Shown here piece by piece: positions 1 to 12,841 of a stretch of 64,000 nucleotides of DNA. The position numbers and the translations under genes are program-made. Position 1 is the first letter of the stretch. The number at the start of each line of letters is the position of its first letter. The notes below the pieces were generated by a model that saw only the letters and a list, made by a program, of their open reading frames with translations, was not told the origin of the DNA and made no database searches. This DNA is from Nemania diffusa (lineage: Eukaryota > Ascomycota > Sordariomycetes > Xylariales > Xylariaceae). The stretch lies in assembly GCA_038501195.1 (NCBI GenBank), contig JBBPUQ010000005.1, positions 1,798,001 to 1,862,000 of the forward strand, written 5' to 3'.

Positions 1-80
1 GTTGCACGAGATTTTGGAAGAATCAAGGTGCAGGATTCCATCTGGGGCATAAACTCCAAAGTTCTGCTAATATAGCCCGT

Positions 81-100
81 GGCCGGAACTAGTTCCGGCC
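81..100. repeat. 20-bp perfect palindrome
   Basis: The sequence GGCCGGAACTAGTTCCGGCC is a perfect palindrome. The same 8-base arms (GGCCGGAA / TTCCGGCC) recur at 531-549 around a 3-base centre. Inward-facing CGG/CCG half sites are what fungal Zn2Cys6 regulators bind, but no gene nearby supports a role. Confidence 0.7.
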
Positions 101-485
101 TCATCCACTGCCAGCCATATGAGGAATCGGTCGGGCCGGTGACATGGCTCTGTAGAACCTACCTAGCGAATAGTTCGCTTCCCACTGCAACCCTAATATC
201 CGCCTGTATCTTTCTCCTAGTATACAACGCTCGTTATGAGTGCGCTACCGCAAGGTTTCGTAGGCCCTCACTCAGTGAGGTTATCGCGAACATGGCAATG
301 ATAAGGCCGATATCATACAAAATAAAATAGCCTTTGTTCCTACTACTCCAAGGATGGAGAGGGTCAACGAAGTGATTCAGCTTATGTCGTAGATATATTA
401 AATGTTGTCAATGTATTACTGTCGTTGGTGTAGTGAGTGTTGCAGTAATAGGTGAATGAATAAGTAGTGAGTAATGAGTTTCTCA

Positions 486-500
486 CTAGGCTCCGCCTAG
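486..500. repeat. CTAGGC inverted repeat
   Basis: CTAGGC and GCCTAG flank a 3-base centre. A longer relative with a 4-base centre lies at 10721-10740, just beyond the Vid30 gene. Confidence 0.6.
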
Positions 501-530
501 TCCGTTGAAGCTCCGGTGTGGACCGATGCT

Positions 531-549
531 GGCCGGAACGATTCCGGCC
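531..549. repeat. second GGCCGGAA palindrome
   Basis: GGCCGGAA and TTCCGGCC are separated by CGA. The arms are identical to those of the palindrome at 81-100, about 450 bp away. Confidence 0.65.
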
Positions 550-3500
550 ACACTGCACGTGAGCTCCCTTTATCTCTCCGCTCATAGTGTACGCAGGATA
601 GATAGTGCGACAAAGATAACGCAAATTGAATCGGTAGTATACCATCCCTCGGTAAACTGTGTATCGGCAATTTGCGGAGCTTCTTTAACTGCATATGGGT
701 TTCGAGCAAATCTATGGACAAAGATTAATTCAAACGCGATTGCAAACGCTCGTGATAGAGACAACGCTAAGGGCTCATTGAAATCTGATATTGAAAACCT
801 GGATAGGGGTACGACTTATGAAACAAAAAAAAGTTGTTACTTTTATAATTAGCATAGATTTCTTCGCATCTTAGGTTGCTACCTATCGATTTAAATGGGC
901 TAAGACGGGCCAGAGACCTCTTGCGACTTTAGTGTTCAAGAAAAGCATATACATATGAAGAGTTCTATATCCCTCATAGAAGAAATAGTATCCGAAACGA
1001 AGGATTTGTTGAATAAATATATTGTGCCCAGTGAATCATCTGGATTCTACGAGCCTTAGGCCGGCGCTAGTCGCTTGACAAGTAAAGCATGGTAAGAAAG
1101 GACGCCGGATGTGATCATGGCGTTTATTCAGGACTGTCGCAATGGGTGCCAAAGTGGGTGTTGAGGACGATGTGGATGTAGCGCCGGAATAAACAACGGA
1201 GCAATGGAAGAGACGAGCGAGAGACTGAAGAAAGTGAAGTGGTCGACGGTCAACTTGAATCACTAGTCTGCTATTAGAATCTGAACATTGCTGTGCTGGT
1301 GGACGTCATATTGAGATTTGGCGTTAGCCATATCGTAAAAGTATTCCATCAAGTGCGAGCAACTAGTACACGTTGATACTGTTTTTAAACATGGACAGTA
1401 GCTATTAGCCCTGATTTTGGAGAAGTTGAGATAGTGTTGGACGCTGAGCCATTCCATTATGATCATGTAGTGGGCGGGTGGCTACATAGTTGTCGCCCGC
1501 TGAAGGGGAGGGCTCTACCCTGGCAGGCATGTAGAAATTATGAGCAGAGATAAAAACGAAGTAATGGACTGGCTTAGGCGGGCGAACCACGGGCCGATAG
1601 GTTGGCAGAAAGAAATTCTGGTAAGTGATGCCACAGTTAGCTTATATAAAGTTGTATGGAGGTCTACCGGAACCGTTGGGGCCTATGTTATAAACGATTA
1701 GGAAGACGGTGGATGTATAGAGGTTACAAATTGCCTCATGCAGTTGTTCATCGCTTCAAATATCGCATCATTTGGATTCACCACGACCCTAGAAAATTCT
1801 CGTATAGTCTTATGAATGAAATCCTATCGTCATCCATCACATTTGTCCTCTGGGCCAGGCTTTCCCTAGCGACGCCGGAACGTTGTTGAGATAGATAAGT
1901 CGGGTAGGTCATTGTCATGGTATCATCAACTCGTTAGTATTAGCGTTCTATCCCACCGCCAAGCCGACTGGGTGAGATTGGTTCTGCTGGTGCGTTGTTT
2001 ATGTGCATGGCACACATTGAAAATGGTTGCGGCGATTAAAGATCCCGGGGGATTGGGTATCTTAGTGAGCTGAGCGATGGTTCCAGGATTTGTGCTTGAG
2101 CCATTTCATTCAAGGTAGTGCCAGGAAGCAAACAAGATTAACGCCTCCAACGCGCGCACCGAGTCCGACAAGCATCCAGCAAACATTGCAGGATAGGGCA
2201 GCCCAGAATGGAGGACTCACATCGCCGTCTGAGGCTACGCTAGAAGAAAACAGGCTGCGAGAGTTTATCTGGTTTTATGTGGTACTTATGCAACATAGAT
2301 TTGAAAGCAGGCTTTTTGGCACAATGCCGTTGGTGATTAGCGTAGTTGAGGGGTGCATATGTTTATCCAAATACAGCGATGTGCTTGATAACATCGCGCG
2401 CTCATGCCGTGCGTTGGGCTTAACTCAAGTTATCACGGGGTATCCCGACGTACTCGATGTTGTACGAAAGGAAGTTTGGGTGAACCGTACGTATGTGCGA
2501 GGGCTGTGCAGAGTTGTGTGGGCGCAGGCGCTTCATTGCTAAACTTGGCGATCGTCCTTGTTACATATACTTTAGTGTTTCAGTGATCAATCATCTATGA
2601 AGATAATTGAATTAGCTCCGTAAGTTACAAAGCAACCTGTTGGCAGCGGCATACGTCCATCCCTAGGGAGAAGCCGAGATCTCCGGGCCTTGGCATAGTG
2701 AGATGAATTGAGTTTACGAGCGTTCTGGCGCGCCGAGGACGGGGTAGAAGGCCATATTAAGTTCTGCTATTAACTATACCTGGGAGAATTTGAGGCCAAC
2801 GAAGTATCTTCATGCATTTATTTGGGAAATCGAAGCGGGTCAATCAATAACAGAGCTGACGTGCTATGCCACGCAGACCTGCAAATCCCGATCACAGCAA
2901 TAGTCATAATGACTGGCTGACTCAACCTTCACTGTTCCATCGAGGAGCAACGTTGGTCTGTTGTTGCATTTTGTCGTAGAAAAGAAAACGTAGACTCTAC
3001 ACATAAATTGGAACTTCATCAGAGACAGTCGGTGTGAGATTTTCCTGCTATGCGACCGACGGTCCTGCTAGGATATCGGTTGTGAATGAAAATAGTAGTG
3101 CCGGCTCTGGAATGGTGAGATGGGGTTCGTGATCATCTGCGACACTATTTCGCATTTGCTGGGGTCATGATTCGTGTCTGCTGGTACCTCACGTTTCGAT
3201 CCCTCTCGTACACAGGACTACTTACGGGACCCGGTAACTATGCTACTGTATTTGCCACTAGAGACAGAAATCCGGCGCTTGTTTTTGGCGTCGCTAGACA
3301 CCTAGCAGAATACCATCATTTATATTCCTGGCTGGTGGTGGCTTGATGAGCATCGCTTACCACATTCAGTAGATACGCGGCGTAGAAGGTGGCAGAATGG
3401 AGAATCATGCGACGAAATAGTGAATAGGTGGCCTAAGTGAAGATCTGTTGGGTGCCGATGATGGGTGCATTCCGCAAACGGCAAGGTGATGAATGAATCA

Positions 3501-4690
3501 GCATTATCTGTGGTTGGCGAGGGCAATATTAGGACTTTGGAGGTGCGGACCCCCGAAAGGAGACAGGATAGGTACCAGGACGCGAGTCGAGGGAGCGAGG
3601 AAGGGAGATGCCTACGGGTTCTGTGAAAAATAGACGTGGCTGATGAGTTGGATTTTGTAAGCTGGAACACAGCTGATACTCAGGTCAGGATCGGCTCGGT
3701 CGGTGGTACCTACATGTAGGTATGTACTCTATCTAGACTAGTACCCTTGTAAACAGCACTAAAAGCTTGGACGGTACGTACTCCTGCACGTGATGCTCTG
3801 CAAGTCCGAACCAATCAGCACGGCGGAAATTGGCCGCGCTAGCCCCGATCTGGCTAAGGAGTTGCAAAAACTAGGGTGCAGGGGCCAGGTTGAGTCTGTC
3901 ATCTCTCCCTCCTACGCAGATGCACCACTCTTTTTCGCGAAGGCGACGGAGACAGCCTGGCTGGCTCTGGCTCTGGCTCCTCACAAATTTCCTTCAGCAG
4001 CCCAAAGCATGAGCGAGCACATCCCGTCTATTGTGCGCTGCCGCCAAACCGAGAGCAAAATGAGACCAAAGCCCCAAACTTTTAACCAAAAGGCAACAAT
4101 GGCCGCCCCCATAATATTAAATCACTCTCCCATCCATCATCACCTTCCTCCCTTTGCCAAACCATCATCACCACCATGACCATCGCCATCGCTGATCTGC
4201 ACACTTGCTCTACCCTCTCTGCACTGCATATCCATTAATCACCAGCGCCCGACAACATCACCACCGCGCCCTGTGCCCAGACCCCTGGTACCAAATCCCA
4301 CATCGCCACTAACTCGTAGCACCAACGCCGCGAGCATTGTTGCCAGCGTCTCTTCAAAGACTAGACCACCTTGCCTACCTAGACCGTAGTGCACCACCAC
4401 CTACTCAGCCAATTGTGCTGTGCATCGCATCGCACCAACAGAAGTCCGGCTGACCATCGCCAGCCAGCATCACCCTCAGTGCCTAGCAAGGTAGAGTCTA
4501 GTGGATCACCCTCACACCTTCGTCTACTTTAAGACTGGACCATCTCCCCTTCTGAGGTGCACCCAAAACCATCGTTGCATCCGGTCGCTAACGGCGCCAT
4601 TCTCGTCTCGTCTTCGATACATCACTATCCCTCCTTGACATACACTAAAGTTGACATATACTCGGCGTCATCAACTACCAAAGCGTCAAG

Positions 4691-5617
4691 ATGCCCGCCG
4701 CCAGCAAGACATCAGTTTCCAGCAAGGAGAAGGACCGTCGAAAGTCGGCTGGCAAATCGGCTGTTGTGACGCTGCGAGTATCATCCGATCGACTACGAAA
4801 AGTCCTCGATCCGTCCTGGACGAAGGAAGAGTCGCCTATGAAGGAGTCGTCTGCTTCTTCGCCCGCCGCTGTCAACGATGCCCCCGTTGCTGTAGCATCC
4901 CAGGATGATAATGCCTCTCCGTCCAGTCCCGGTACACCAGCCGCGAGCGGCACGCCCTCGCAGACACCTATGGGTCCTCCTACAGACAATCTCAAGAAGA
5001 AAGGCGTAAAGCGAAGTGCTGCGGCTGCAAATGCCAATGATCCGACAGCGAAGATCAGAGGCAAGCCTGGACCTAAGAAGAAGGCTAGACTGTAAGTGCT
5101 CCCGAATCGTTACTACCGCTACCTATTTACATTGCCATGCATCTTTTGATAGCCCCTTGATTTACTTCTATTACTACGCGGACTCGTTCTCGTCTCCAGT
5201 ATTGCTTGCTGACTTAACTTTAGAGAGGATGGCACTATTGACCCTAACGGACGCCCTGGTGGGAGTGCGTATCACAAACTCGGCCCGAAAGCCAACCAGG
5301 GCGCGATCAATGCTGGCCTTCGTGCCCTCGACCGATCGGGCGCCCCTTGTCGCAAATGGTCCAAAGGTGGCTTTAGACTAAAGTCGTTCACCGGCGTTTT
5401 GTGGGAGATCCCACGCTGGACCGCGCCTCCGAAACCCAAACCAGATGCGCCTAACGAAGAGCCTACTGCCTCCGCTGACAGCAGTAACAAAGAAAACAAG
5501 GATGGCAGCCAGATGAAGAGTGAGAATAGCACTAGTAATGTTGAAGGGGAACCGCGCAGCATTCCCCCAAGTATCCATGCCAGCTCTCCTGCTCCCATGG
5601 CCATCACCGCCTCTTAA
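4691..5617 (+). CDS. ies4: INO80 chromatin-remodelling complex subunit Ies4
   Basis: Two exons, 4691-5091 and 5224-5617, with a GTAAGT donor and TAG acceptor; the join closes to a 264-residue protein. The N-terminal half is rich in Ser, Pro, Ala and Lys and holds a basic RKSAGKSAVVTLRVSSDRL patch and a KIRGKPGPKKKARL tract suited to DNA or nuclear contacts. The C-terminal half, in exon 2, carries the conserved fungal block with GRPGGSAYHKLGPKANQG, then CRKWSKGGFRLKSFTG and WEIPRW. The tail is low complexity. Ies4 is a fungal subunit of the nuclear INO80 ATPase complex that moves nucleosomes in transcription and DNA repair. The assignment rests on my recall of the family pattern. The start is the first ATG of the frame, after a long C-rich leader. 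Confidence 0.8.
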
Positions 5618-8132
5618 GACCCTGTACGGTGGATTTCACTTCACGTTCAGCAGTGTGATCGTGATAATGTCACTAGCGATCTGTATTTCAGGCGTTTATG
5701 GAACAAAGTCGGTGAAAAGCATGGCGTTTTGGTTGCTGTTTGCATTTAGTAAAGATGGATGGGTTGAACTGCAACAGCACTTGTGATATCAGGTGTGTAC
5801 AGATGCCTCAATGGCGGCCGGTTCAAATAATGGCGTTATCAACTCTACGCAGGGCCTTCGGAGCTCAACAGTCTGTAGATTAGACAAACATGTAGGATTG
5901 TACAATACAATACAGCGCGTCTACCTTATATCTTATAATTGACAAGAGCCCTGATGATAAACACGACGACAACAACTCGCAGGATACAGTAGAGCAAGAC
6001 GATTACCGGCAACCTGCCAGCTGCAGTCCAAATGTATCTAACATGTGTCTATATACTACACCATACGCATTTATTCTACACTATCATTTAGAAAATACCA
6101 TTCCATCCCTTGGCGCTTGGGCCATATATATATATATATATATATGGAGCCGTCTGATAGCAAGCTTAAGTCCTTCATCCCTTGCTATTTCAATAATCTT
6201 CCAACTATTTTGTGCAAGCGAGTTAGGGCTACATGATAAATTCTAGGTATTAAAAGTACTAGGTTAGCACCCCATTCCGAGTTACCGACGAGGCACTATC
6301 TACAATGTTTGCGTTTCTTGAATTCTGTAGGTATCTATTTCTGGACGTCACGTTGACGGACTAGACCAACGCCCCCTCTCTAGACGATTTACACCCCTTT
6401 ACTGGAATACTATTGGTTACTTCATGTACGTTCTCATGAGAATGGCTGGCATAAAGTTAACTCCATTTCTGTTGCTAATGAATGATACTATAAGCACAAT
6501 AGTACGGACGTAAGGCGCAATGTGAAACGCCCCAGGTGTCCCGTAGGAGCGAGCTCGATTCGGTATAATACCTAGATAGTAGAGTTGATATACACAGTAA
6601 TATACCAAACCACCATTGAATGATAGATAGGTAATTTCTTTCTTCTCCCAGCCACATAGCGACGGGATTTCGGATGTTACTTATACACAGGTATATCATA
6701 ATAGATAGGTAGTATTAATACTAAGATGTGGTGTTTGCACTCCTATCTACCTGCCTTCGGTAGTCTCGTGCCTCCGATATCTCGCTATGGTGATCCTTGC
6801 CTCCCTAATGACGCATGTCCTCGCATTCTACACCCAGTTCCATATCTCTATTAGTCTACATGTGGGTATACGGCAGCGTACACAGAATAGAGAATAGGTG
6901 CACTCGTTGTATTAGTCGAGATAGATGCTTGCACGCAACTCACAACCAAGACACTCTCAGCGCAGAAAGAATGCAACTGTTCTGAATTAGATTTAGACGA
7001 TGTAACTAAAATTAGCGTAAAATATCCCGCTGAGGCCTATCTCGGCGTATCAAGCCGGCGACAACCTCCGGCGGAGCAAGCCCCTCTTGCGAAGCAGCAG
7101 ATGACGAGATGGCCTATCTACCTATTGAAGGTATGTAGCTCCAAGAGTACGTACATTAATGTATTCCATACTGAACAGTACGTAATATCAGGTATCTATG
7201 TAAGCAGGTAAGATGGACTACCTGCCTCTTTGTTACCTATCTAGGTATGTAGATGGCAGCTGGACTGCTGGGCAGTAGGGTAATGTACTTTATAGCGGAC
7301 GTGATACGCCACCATCGCAGCAGGTGGGGCTTAGACGAGGTAGGTGGGTTGCAGGTGGACTCATACCTGTCATGGCAGCTGTTTCTCCGCAACCGCCGCT
7401 ACCACCTCACTACAGCACTGCACTGGACGTACCTGACAACCTCAACCCATCTCCTAGCCTACGGACTTATGTACTTCTGGCACTGCCCGCTGGCACATCC
7501 CTCGCGAGACCTTAGGTGCTACTGCTATTGAACCGACCTAGGGTAATCACGACATCACAGGTCCTGAGGGCTCTTGCACTCGTCTCGTCACTGCATATGC
7601 ATGTGCACGTTCTTCTCTATTAGTCCCGGTACCAGTCTGTTTCTAAGTCAACAGTACAGAACAGAACAGCCCCAACGACTTCCTTGCCTGACTGACTGCC
7701 TACGTGAGCGCCTACCCGAGCTACCAACTGCGTACCTACATACCCATCCATACAGAGTAGCACCTGCTATTTGTTATTTGTTGTTGACAGTCTGCCTGTC
7801 TGTTATCGATCGGTCTTAGGTAAGGCGGGCGCCTCATCGATGGGGCCAACCTAAAGCACCCTTCTGGTCCAACTTGTTAGGTTTTATCTACGCATAGACC
7901 TCGTTTAGTCAACGACTTAGATACGTGCCTTGCCTATACCTCTAAATATCGTATCGACGCATCCACCCCACCTGCTCTGCTGTCTCGGGCCCGATACACC
8001 CACCTCTCGGGCGCGCGACCTCGTGACCCAGGTGCAGCAGACCTCGCCGGCAATCGATCGATTCGACTTGTCGGCCTCTTAGAAGACGCCAGCTGCCCGT
8101 TTGCTACGGGTGAACGCGAACCCCCTCCCGCC
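5618..8132. other. intergenic region
   Basis: No recognisable gene. It contains the Ies4 3' flank, an AT dinucleotide run and many TAGGTAGGTA-type words. The last 300 bp are pyrimidine-rich and probably form the promoter and leader of the Vid30 gene. Confidence 0.55.
6124..6145. repeat. AT dinucleotide microsatellite
   Basis: Eleven uninterrupted AT units in the Ies4 3' flank. Confidence 0.9.
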
Positions 8133-10600
8133 ATGGCCAACCCTTTTCAGCATGGGTCGTCGGGCATGAATCCAGACGGCACATATGGCAATTTCCTGCC
8201 TCGCATGGCGAGTTCCTATGCCGCCGTGGTATCTGGCTCGAATCTAACCCTCGCCTCCCCGTCCATACGAACCAACCGAGTCTCCTACCTTCTAAACCCC
8301 GCCAGCGAGTCGACCTCGGAACTGTATTCCACACTACCATCCTCGCGAAATTCTATGCTAGATGCAGACCACAATGACCACTCTCCCGACGGAGCCGCCT
8401 CGCGACTGGCATCGCGTCCTCCGCAGCTACCTTCTTTCTCTAGAGCCTTTGAGATGTTTATGCCCCGCGGAGGCATCGATGAGTTGTGGACAACAGGACA
8501 GGAGAACACCGGCTTCTTTACGCCATCGTATCTAAAAGGGTCGAACTACATGACGAGATTAGGGGAAATCCATAGAGCAAAACAGGTGCAGAAAGAGAAT
8601 CACCAGCAATCCACAACTGGGCTCCGGGCTACTTCCTCGGACGGCTCGTTAGGTGGCAAGGCGCCGGCATCCCACTTAGGTATGACTTACGACCTCATTG
8701 AGCGGGCTCCAACGTTCGAAAACGCCTCGGCGGTCCCTCCCTTGCCAAGTCGCTGGAACAAGGACGATAAATTTGGCGCTTTGGAGGTCTCGGCGAATGG
8801 ATTAGAAGTAAAATATAACCCCGCACTGCGGACAACAAGAGAACAGGAGCACGAAATATGCGGAATACGCGCAGACCACCCTATGCCGTCCCAGGCTGGT
8901 ATTTACTACTTCGAAGTGACGTTGCTTTCGAAAAGGAGAGACGAGTAAGTTAACCTCGTAGATTCTATTGTAGCTTAATTTGCCATTCTCATCACGTGTC
9001 ATTTAGGGCGACTACCGTATGCGTGGGATTTGTCAGCAAAAATGCGTCCCTCGCAAGGCCGCCAGGCTGGGAGGCAGAATCCTGGGGCTACCACGGTGAC
9101 GACGGTGATATTTACTCTGGCTCAAATGTGGGTAAGAAATACAAGGACACAGCCTTCAACGCTGGGGATGTCATTGGATGTGGTGTGAACTTCCGGACCG
9201 GCCAGGCATTCTTCACCAAGAATGGCGCAAATCTGGGTTAGTTTAATCCCCCCTTTCACCTAGTATTATAACCTAATTTTTCGATCAGGCCCCGCGTTTC
9301 GCGATGTTAAGGGAAAGTTATACCCAGCCGTGGGCATCAAAAAAGCTGGCGAGCTTATCCGCGTGAATTTTGGCCAAAGTCCATTCATCTTTAAGATCGA
9401 CCAAGTAATAGAGGTATGGAGACGGATAATTGTCTCACTTTTCACAGCCGCGACTTTATCAATGCTTATTTTTCTCTTTTATCTTCATACGGCTAATGTG
9501 GTGACTTTCTTTTATAGAAGGAACAAGGCATGATTAAACAAGCAATCTCTAGGACAAGGTGTGTAAACAAGCTCCAGCCAACAACTTATCGCTCACTCCT
9601 GTAGTATCGAAAAGCTCGTTTCACCCCGCATAAACGAGACGGAATTAGTTCAACAATTGGTTCGTTAAATAGTTGGCCACGAGAAGCCATCATTACAAAT
9701 CGCTCACACTTCTTAGGTTCTTCAATTCTTACAGCACGACGGTTATGTCGAAACAGCTCAAGAATTCGCCAGGGAAATACGTGCCGAACAACAGGCATTA
9801 AATAGTGACCCAAGCGTTACGATACTGGGTATAAATATTAAAGATGACGAAGATGCCCGCCAAAGGCAACGTATGACATGCCGTCCTCTACATCTAGCAT
9901 GACGTTTGCTAACTAATTAGGTATACGGAGAGCAATCCTTGAAGGTGATATTGACAAAGCATTGGCTCTAACGAACCAGCATTACACATCTGTGCTTAAA
10001 AACAATCAGCACGTATATTTCAAATTAAAGTGTAGGAAATTTATCGAGATGGTACGAAAGGCCGCAGAATACGGTAACGGCAATGGTAAAAGGAGCAACG
10101 GTCACCCCTATGACGATATGCCTAGTGAGATGGATGTTGATGAGAATGACCTGGAGGATACCATGGAGGATGATCCTATGCCCGGGGCTCTACTAAAAGA
10201 AACGATTACATATGGCCAAGCCCTACAAGCTGAGTTTAGGAGTGACACCCGACCGGAGGTTGGCAAGGCGCTCAATGATATCTTCGCGCTACTCGCCTAC
10301 CCCAACCCGCTTCAAGTCAAGGAAATTGCGCCTCTGCTGGACAGAAAGGGAAGAGTAGCCGTGGCTGAAGAATTAAATTCGGCTATCCTCTGTAGGCGTT
10401 GAACCAAACACACGTATACGTCCAGCATCTCGGCTAACTAAATAACAGCATCTTTAGGGAAGTCATCTCGGTCAGCATTGGAAAATTTGTATGGACAAAC
10501 CAGTGTCTTACTAGACTATCTGCGAGAAGATGGCGGCCCCGGATCCCTCGTCTCTATACAATCAGTGATTGATGAGATACCCAAATCTCAACCGTTCTAG
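8133..10600 (+). CDS. vid30: GID/CTLH E3 ligase scaffold subunit Vid30/Gid1 (RanBPM family)
   Basis: Eight exons: 8133-8944, 9007-9236, 9289-9413, 9518-9558, 9605-9659, 9717-9870, 9921-10391 and 10449-10600. All junctions are GT-AG and the join closes at 679 residues. The first ~215 residues are Ser-rich and disordered. A SPRY domain spans roughly 225-385 (GIYYFEVTLL, TTVCVGFVSK, PGWEAESWGYHGDDG, GCGVNFRTGQAFFTKNG). A LisH motif follows at about 411-443 (LVLQFLQHDGYVETAQEFA). CTLH runs from about 472 (RRAILEGDIDKALALTNQHY) and a CRA-like region reaches the C-terminus. SPRY-LisH-CTLH-CRA order defines RanBPM/Vid30, a scaffold of the GID/CTLH ubiquitin ligase, which in yeast destroys gluconeogenic enzymes after glucose returns. 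An acidic linker (about residues 530-545) interrupts the CTLH/CRA part. The start is the first in-frame ATG. Confidence 0.9.
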
Positions 10601-10720
10601 AAAAGCGGCAAATCAAGGTCGTTAGCGGTCCGAGTTTCGTGCGGCGTAAAAGCTCCAAGGATAATAATGCCAGGGTAGCCTACCTTTCGTCCTCTGCCAC
10701 GTAAATGTCCAAGCTGTAAG

Positions 10721-10740
10721 CTAGGCGATGAGTCGCCTAG
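10721..10740. repeat. perfect 8-bp hairpin downstream of Vid30
   Basis: CTAGGCGA and TCGCCTAG pair around TGAG, about 120 bp past the Vid30 stop codon. It may lie in the 3' UTR. The outer six bases match the inverted repeat at 486-500. Confidence 0.6.
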
Positions 10741-12823
10741 TTATACCTTGGTCTACATTACTACCCATGTACACATAACGGCTCTTGCTGAAGTTCTCTA
10801 CGCACTTGCCTTGTTATGTCGTGGGTCGGGTTTTGGTAGGGTTCGATGTTATTGTCCTGAAACTACGATATTTCGAGCGAATAGCGTGGGTGTTAAGGGG
10901 AACGTCGGTCTATTTTCAAACATTAAATATAACACCATTTCTAGCATTGCCGACGCTAATAATAACCCTCTATCTTGCATGAGGTACCTTGGAGTTCTTG
11001 TGTGCGTGGTATTACATAACCATATACGGCAACCCGAGGTGCTATACCTATTTGCGTTGCGGTTCATACCAATCTCCTGTTTGTTATAACGCATCCCCAT
11101 CCGCCTCTTTCTTCTTCTCTTCTACGTATAATAATTTGGATCTCGCAATGGCCTACCTCTATTTCCATCTCTTTTTCATTAGGCTTACCAAGCCACAAGA
11201 GTGATCCGACATAAGCAAATCTCAAGATATATTATTGTCAAGAAAGACACTATCTATGGCTAGGCTCATAGCACTAGGGAGCGATGGGTGACTATCCGCT
11301 ACTTTTACCACTCTTTTTTAGCTTAGAAAATCAGTTTTATATCGATGTCTCATCTCATTATACAGGGATACGCGCTGCGAACTTAGGCTTGCCTGACAGG
11401 TAGATTTACCTACACAAATGAACAGAGGGAATAGTCGAGGGTGTGTCGTTTGGTTGGGCATAGTCAGTAGAGTACCTCAGTATTAGGGCTTCCTCTAATG
11501 TTTCACGATTAGCCTTGGACCCCTGTCTCCGTGATTAGGGGTGATTTGGTGGCGAGGAGTCCCTCGGTATAGATAGAGGTGGAATACACTCGATGAGACT
11601 GAGAAGGCATATATTTACCCCGTCGTCAATAAACTGCCTGCTAAGATGAAAATATGAAGGGTTTTGAGCACTCGATAGGTGTATTTTTCTACTAGGAAGT
11701 CCGTGTAATTATATCCTGTTATAATGGAAGTATAATGTACCAACTCGGTTCTAAAACTTTAGGAAATAGGATTCCCATACAATGCTGAGGTTATTAATGT
11801 ATGAATGCATGTGTCTATACTCGCAACCCTGCTCAGAACCCTGCCTGATATGATATTTCACCTGCGCAAATTACATCATATCCTATTTCCTATGACACTA
11901 CATAAGCTAGCCAGCAAGAACTAGACTAAGTAGAGAGCTATCATATGCATACAGTTCTTACATCATGTGACGCATTACGCTCCTGTGCGCGTAGGTGGCG
12001 CGTATAGGTTTATTCACCTCCTTGGAATATATGTGGCCAGTCCTGGTCATATCATGCTCGGGTTACACGACCCGGCTTACTCTGGATACCCTCAAGCTGC
12101 CTTCATAGGCTGACCCAGGCATGTCTTATTCTCACTTCGGTATTGATGTTGAAGATCCCCCGTTTTCCCACAACCTGGTAAGCCATTGGCTTGGGGAGTC
12201 CATCGCTTTAAGCGCCCGAAGAGGCCCCAAACCCTGGGGAGAACCATGGCGGCTCGGGAGCTATCGAGATAGCAGGTCCCTCTGCTGACATGTTCGCGTT
12301 GGTAATAGGTACCTGCGAGAGATACGGCATCACCAATAGCACACTGCCGAAGCCACGTACTCCTTGCTGCAGAATACCGCAATCCTCTTCCGCTTCCGAG
12401 AGATAAAGGATGGCTGATAATGACGGCATGCGCCCAAATGTCGAGATAGAATAGATCTCCTCGGAGCAGAACAGTCCAGACCTCTGCTCGCCGCGCGCAA
12501 ATCACGCCGCACATGTGCGTGGTGCCTATTCCAGGGCGTCGGTGTCTGCCCTTGGGAGTCCTACATATCCCGTCTCACCTTGGCCCCTTTGCCTTGCCTC
12601 GCCCTGCACGCGCGCGGGGTCAGATAGGCAGATAGAGTAGGTTATGTAGCGCTTCTTTTCCACCCACACGACAAACCACGTGGAGCCGATTGCCTGCCGG
12701 GCGACGACAGAACGTCTTATATGCAGGTCATCGTCTTATCTTACGATCTGCATAGGGGTTTGCGTAGGGAGTGAGATGCGAGAGTGAGCGAGGAAGCCGT
12801 GGTCCGTCATGGGAGAATTGAAC

Positions 12824-12841
12824 GGCGCCGGCACCGGCGCC
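12824..12841. repeat. GC-only inverted repeat
   Basis: GGCGCCGG and CCGGCGCC pair around a CA centre, followed at once by about three CGCAA pentamers. It stands out in an otherwise AT-leaning spacer. Confidence 0.6.

Larger units (their letters stand above)
1..4690. other. gene-poor upstream region
   Basis: I find no open frame here that I recognise or that looks coding; the frames present are short, overlap one another and often lack an ATG. The stretch holds several short palindromes (listed separately). From about 3.8 kb the plus strand becomes rich in C and A and poor in G, and this continues to the start codon of the Ies4-like gene, as expected for its promoter and leader. Confidence 0.6.

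Noticed and set aside
2090..2542. 150-codon plus-strand frame
   Set aside because: It has no ATG at its start and no recognisable motif; its composition does not differ from neighbouring short frames.
3320..3670. 116-codon minus-strand frame
   Set aside because: Ser/His/Pro-rich reading of a skewed spacer, with no motif or splice context.
12092..12514. 140-codon minus-strand frame in a GC-richer patch
   Set aside because: No family feature. Three overlapping frames of similar length suggest composition only.
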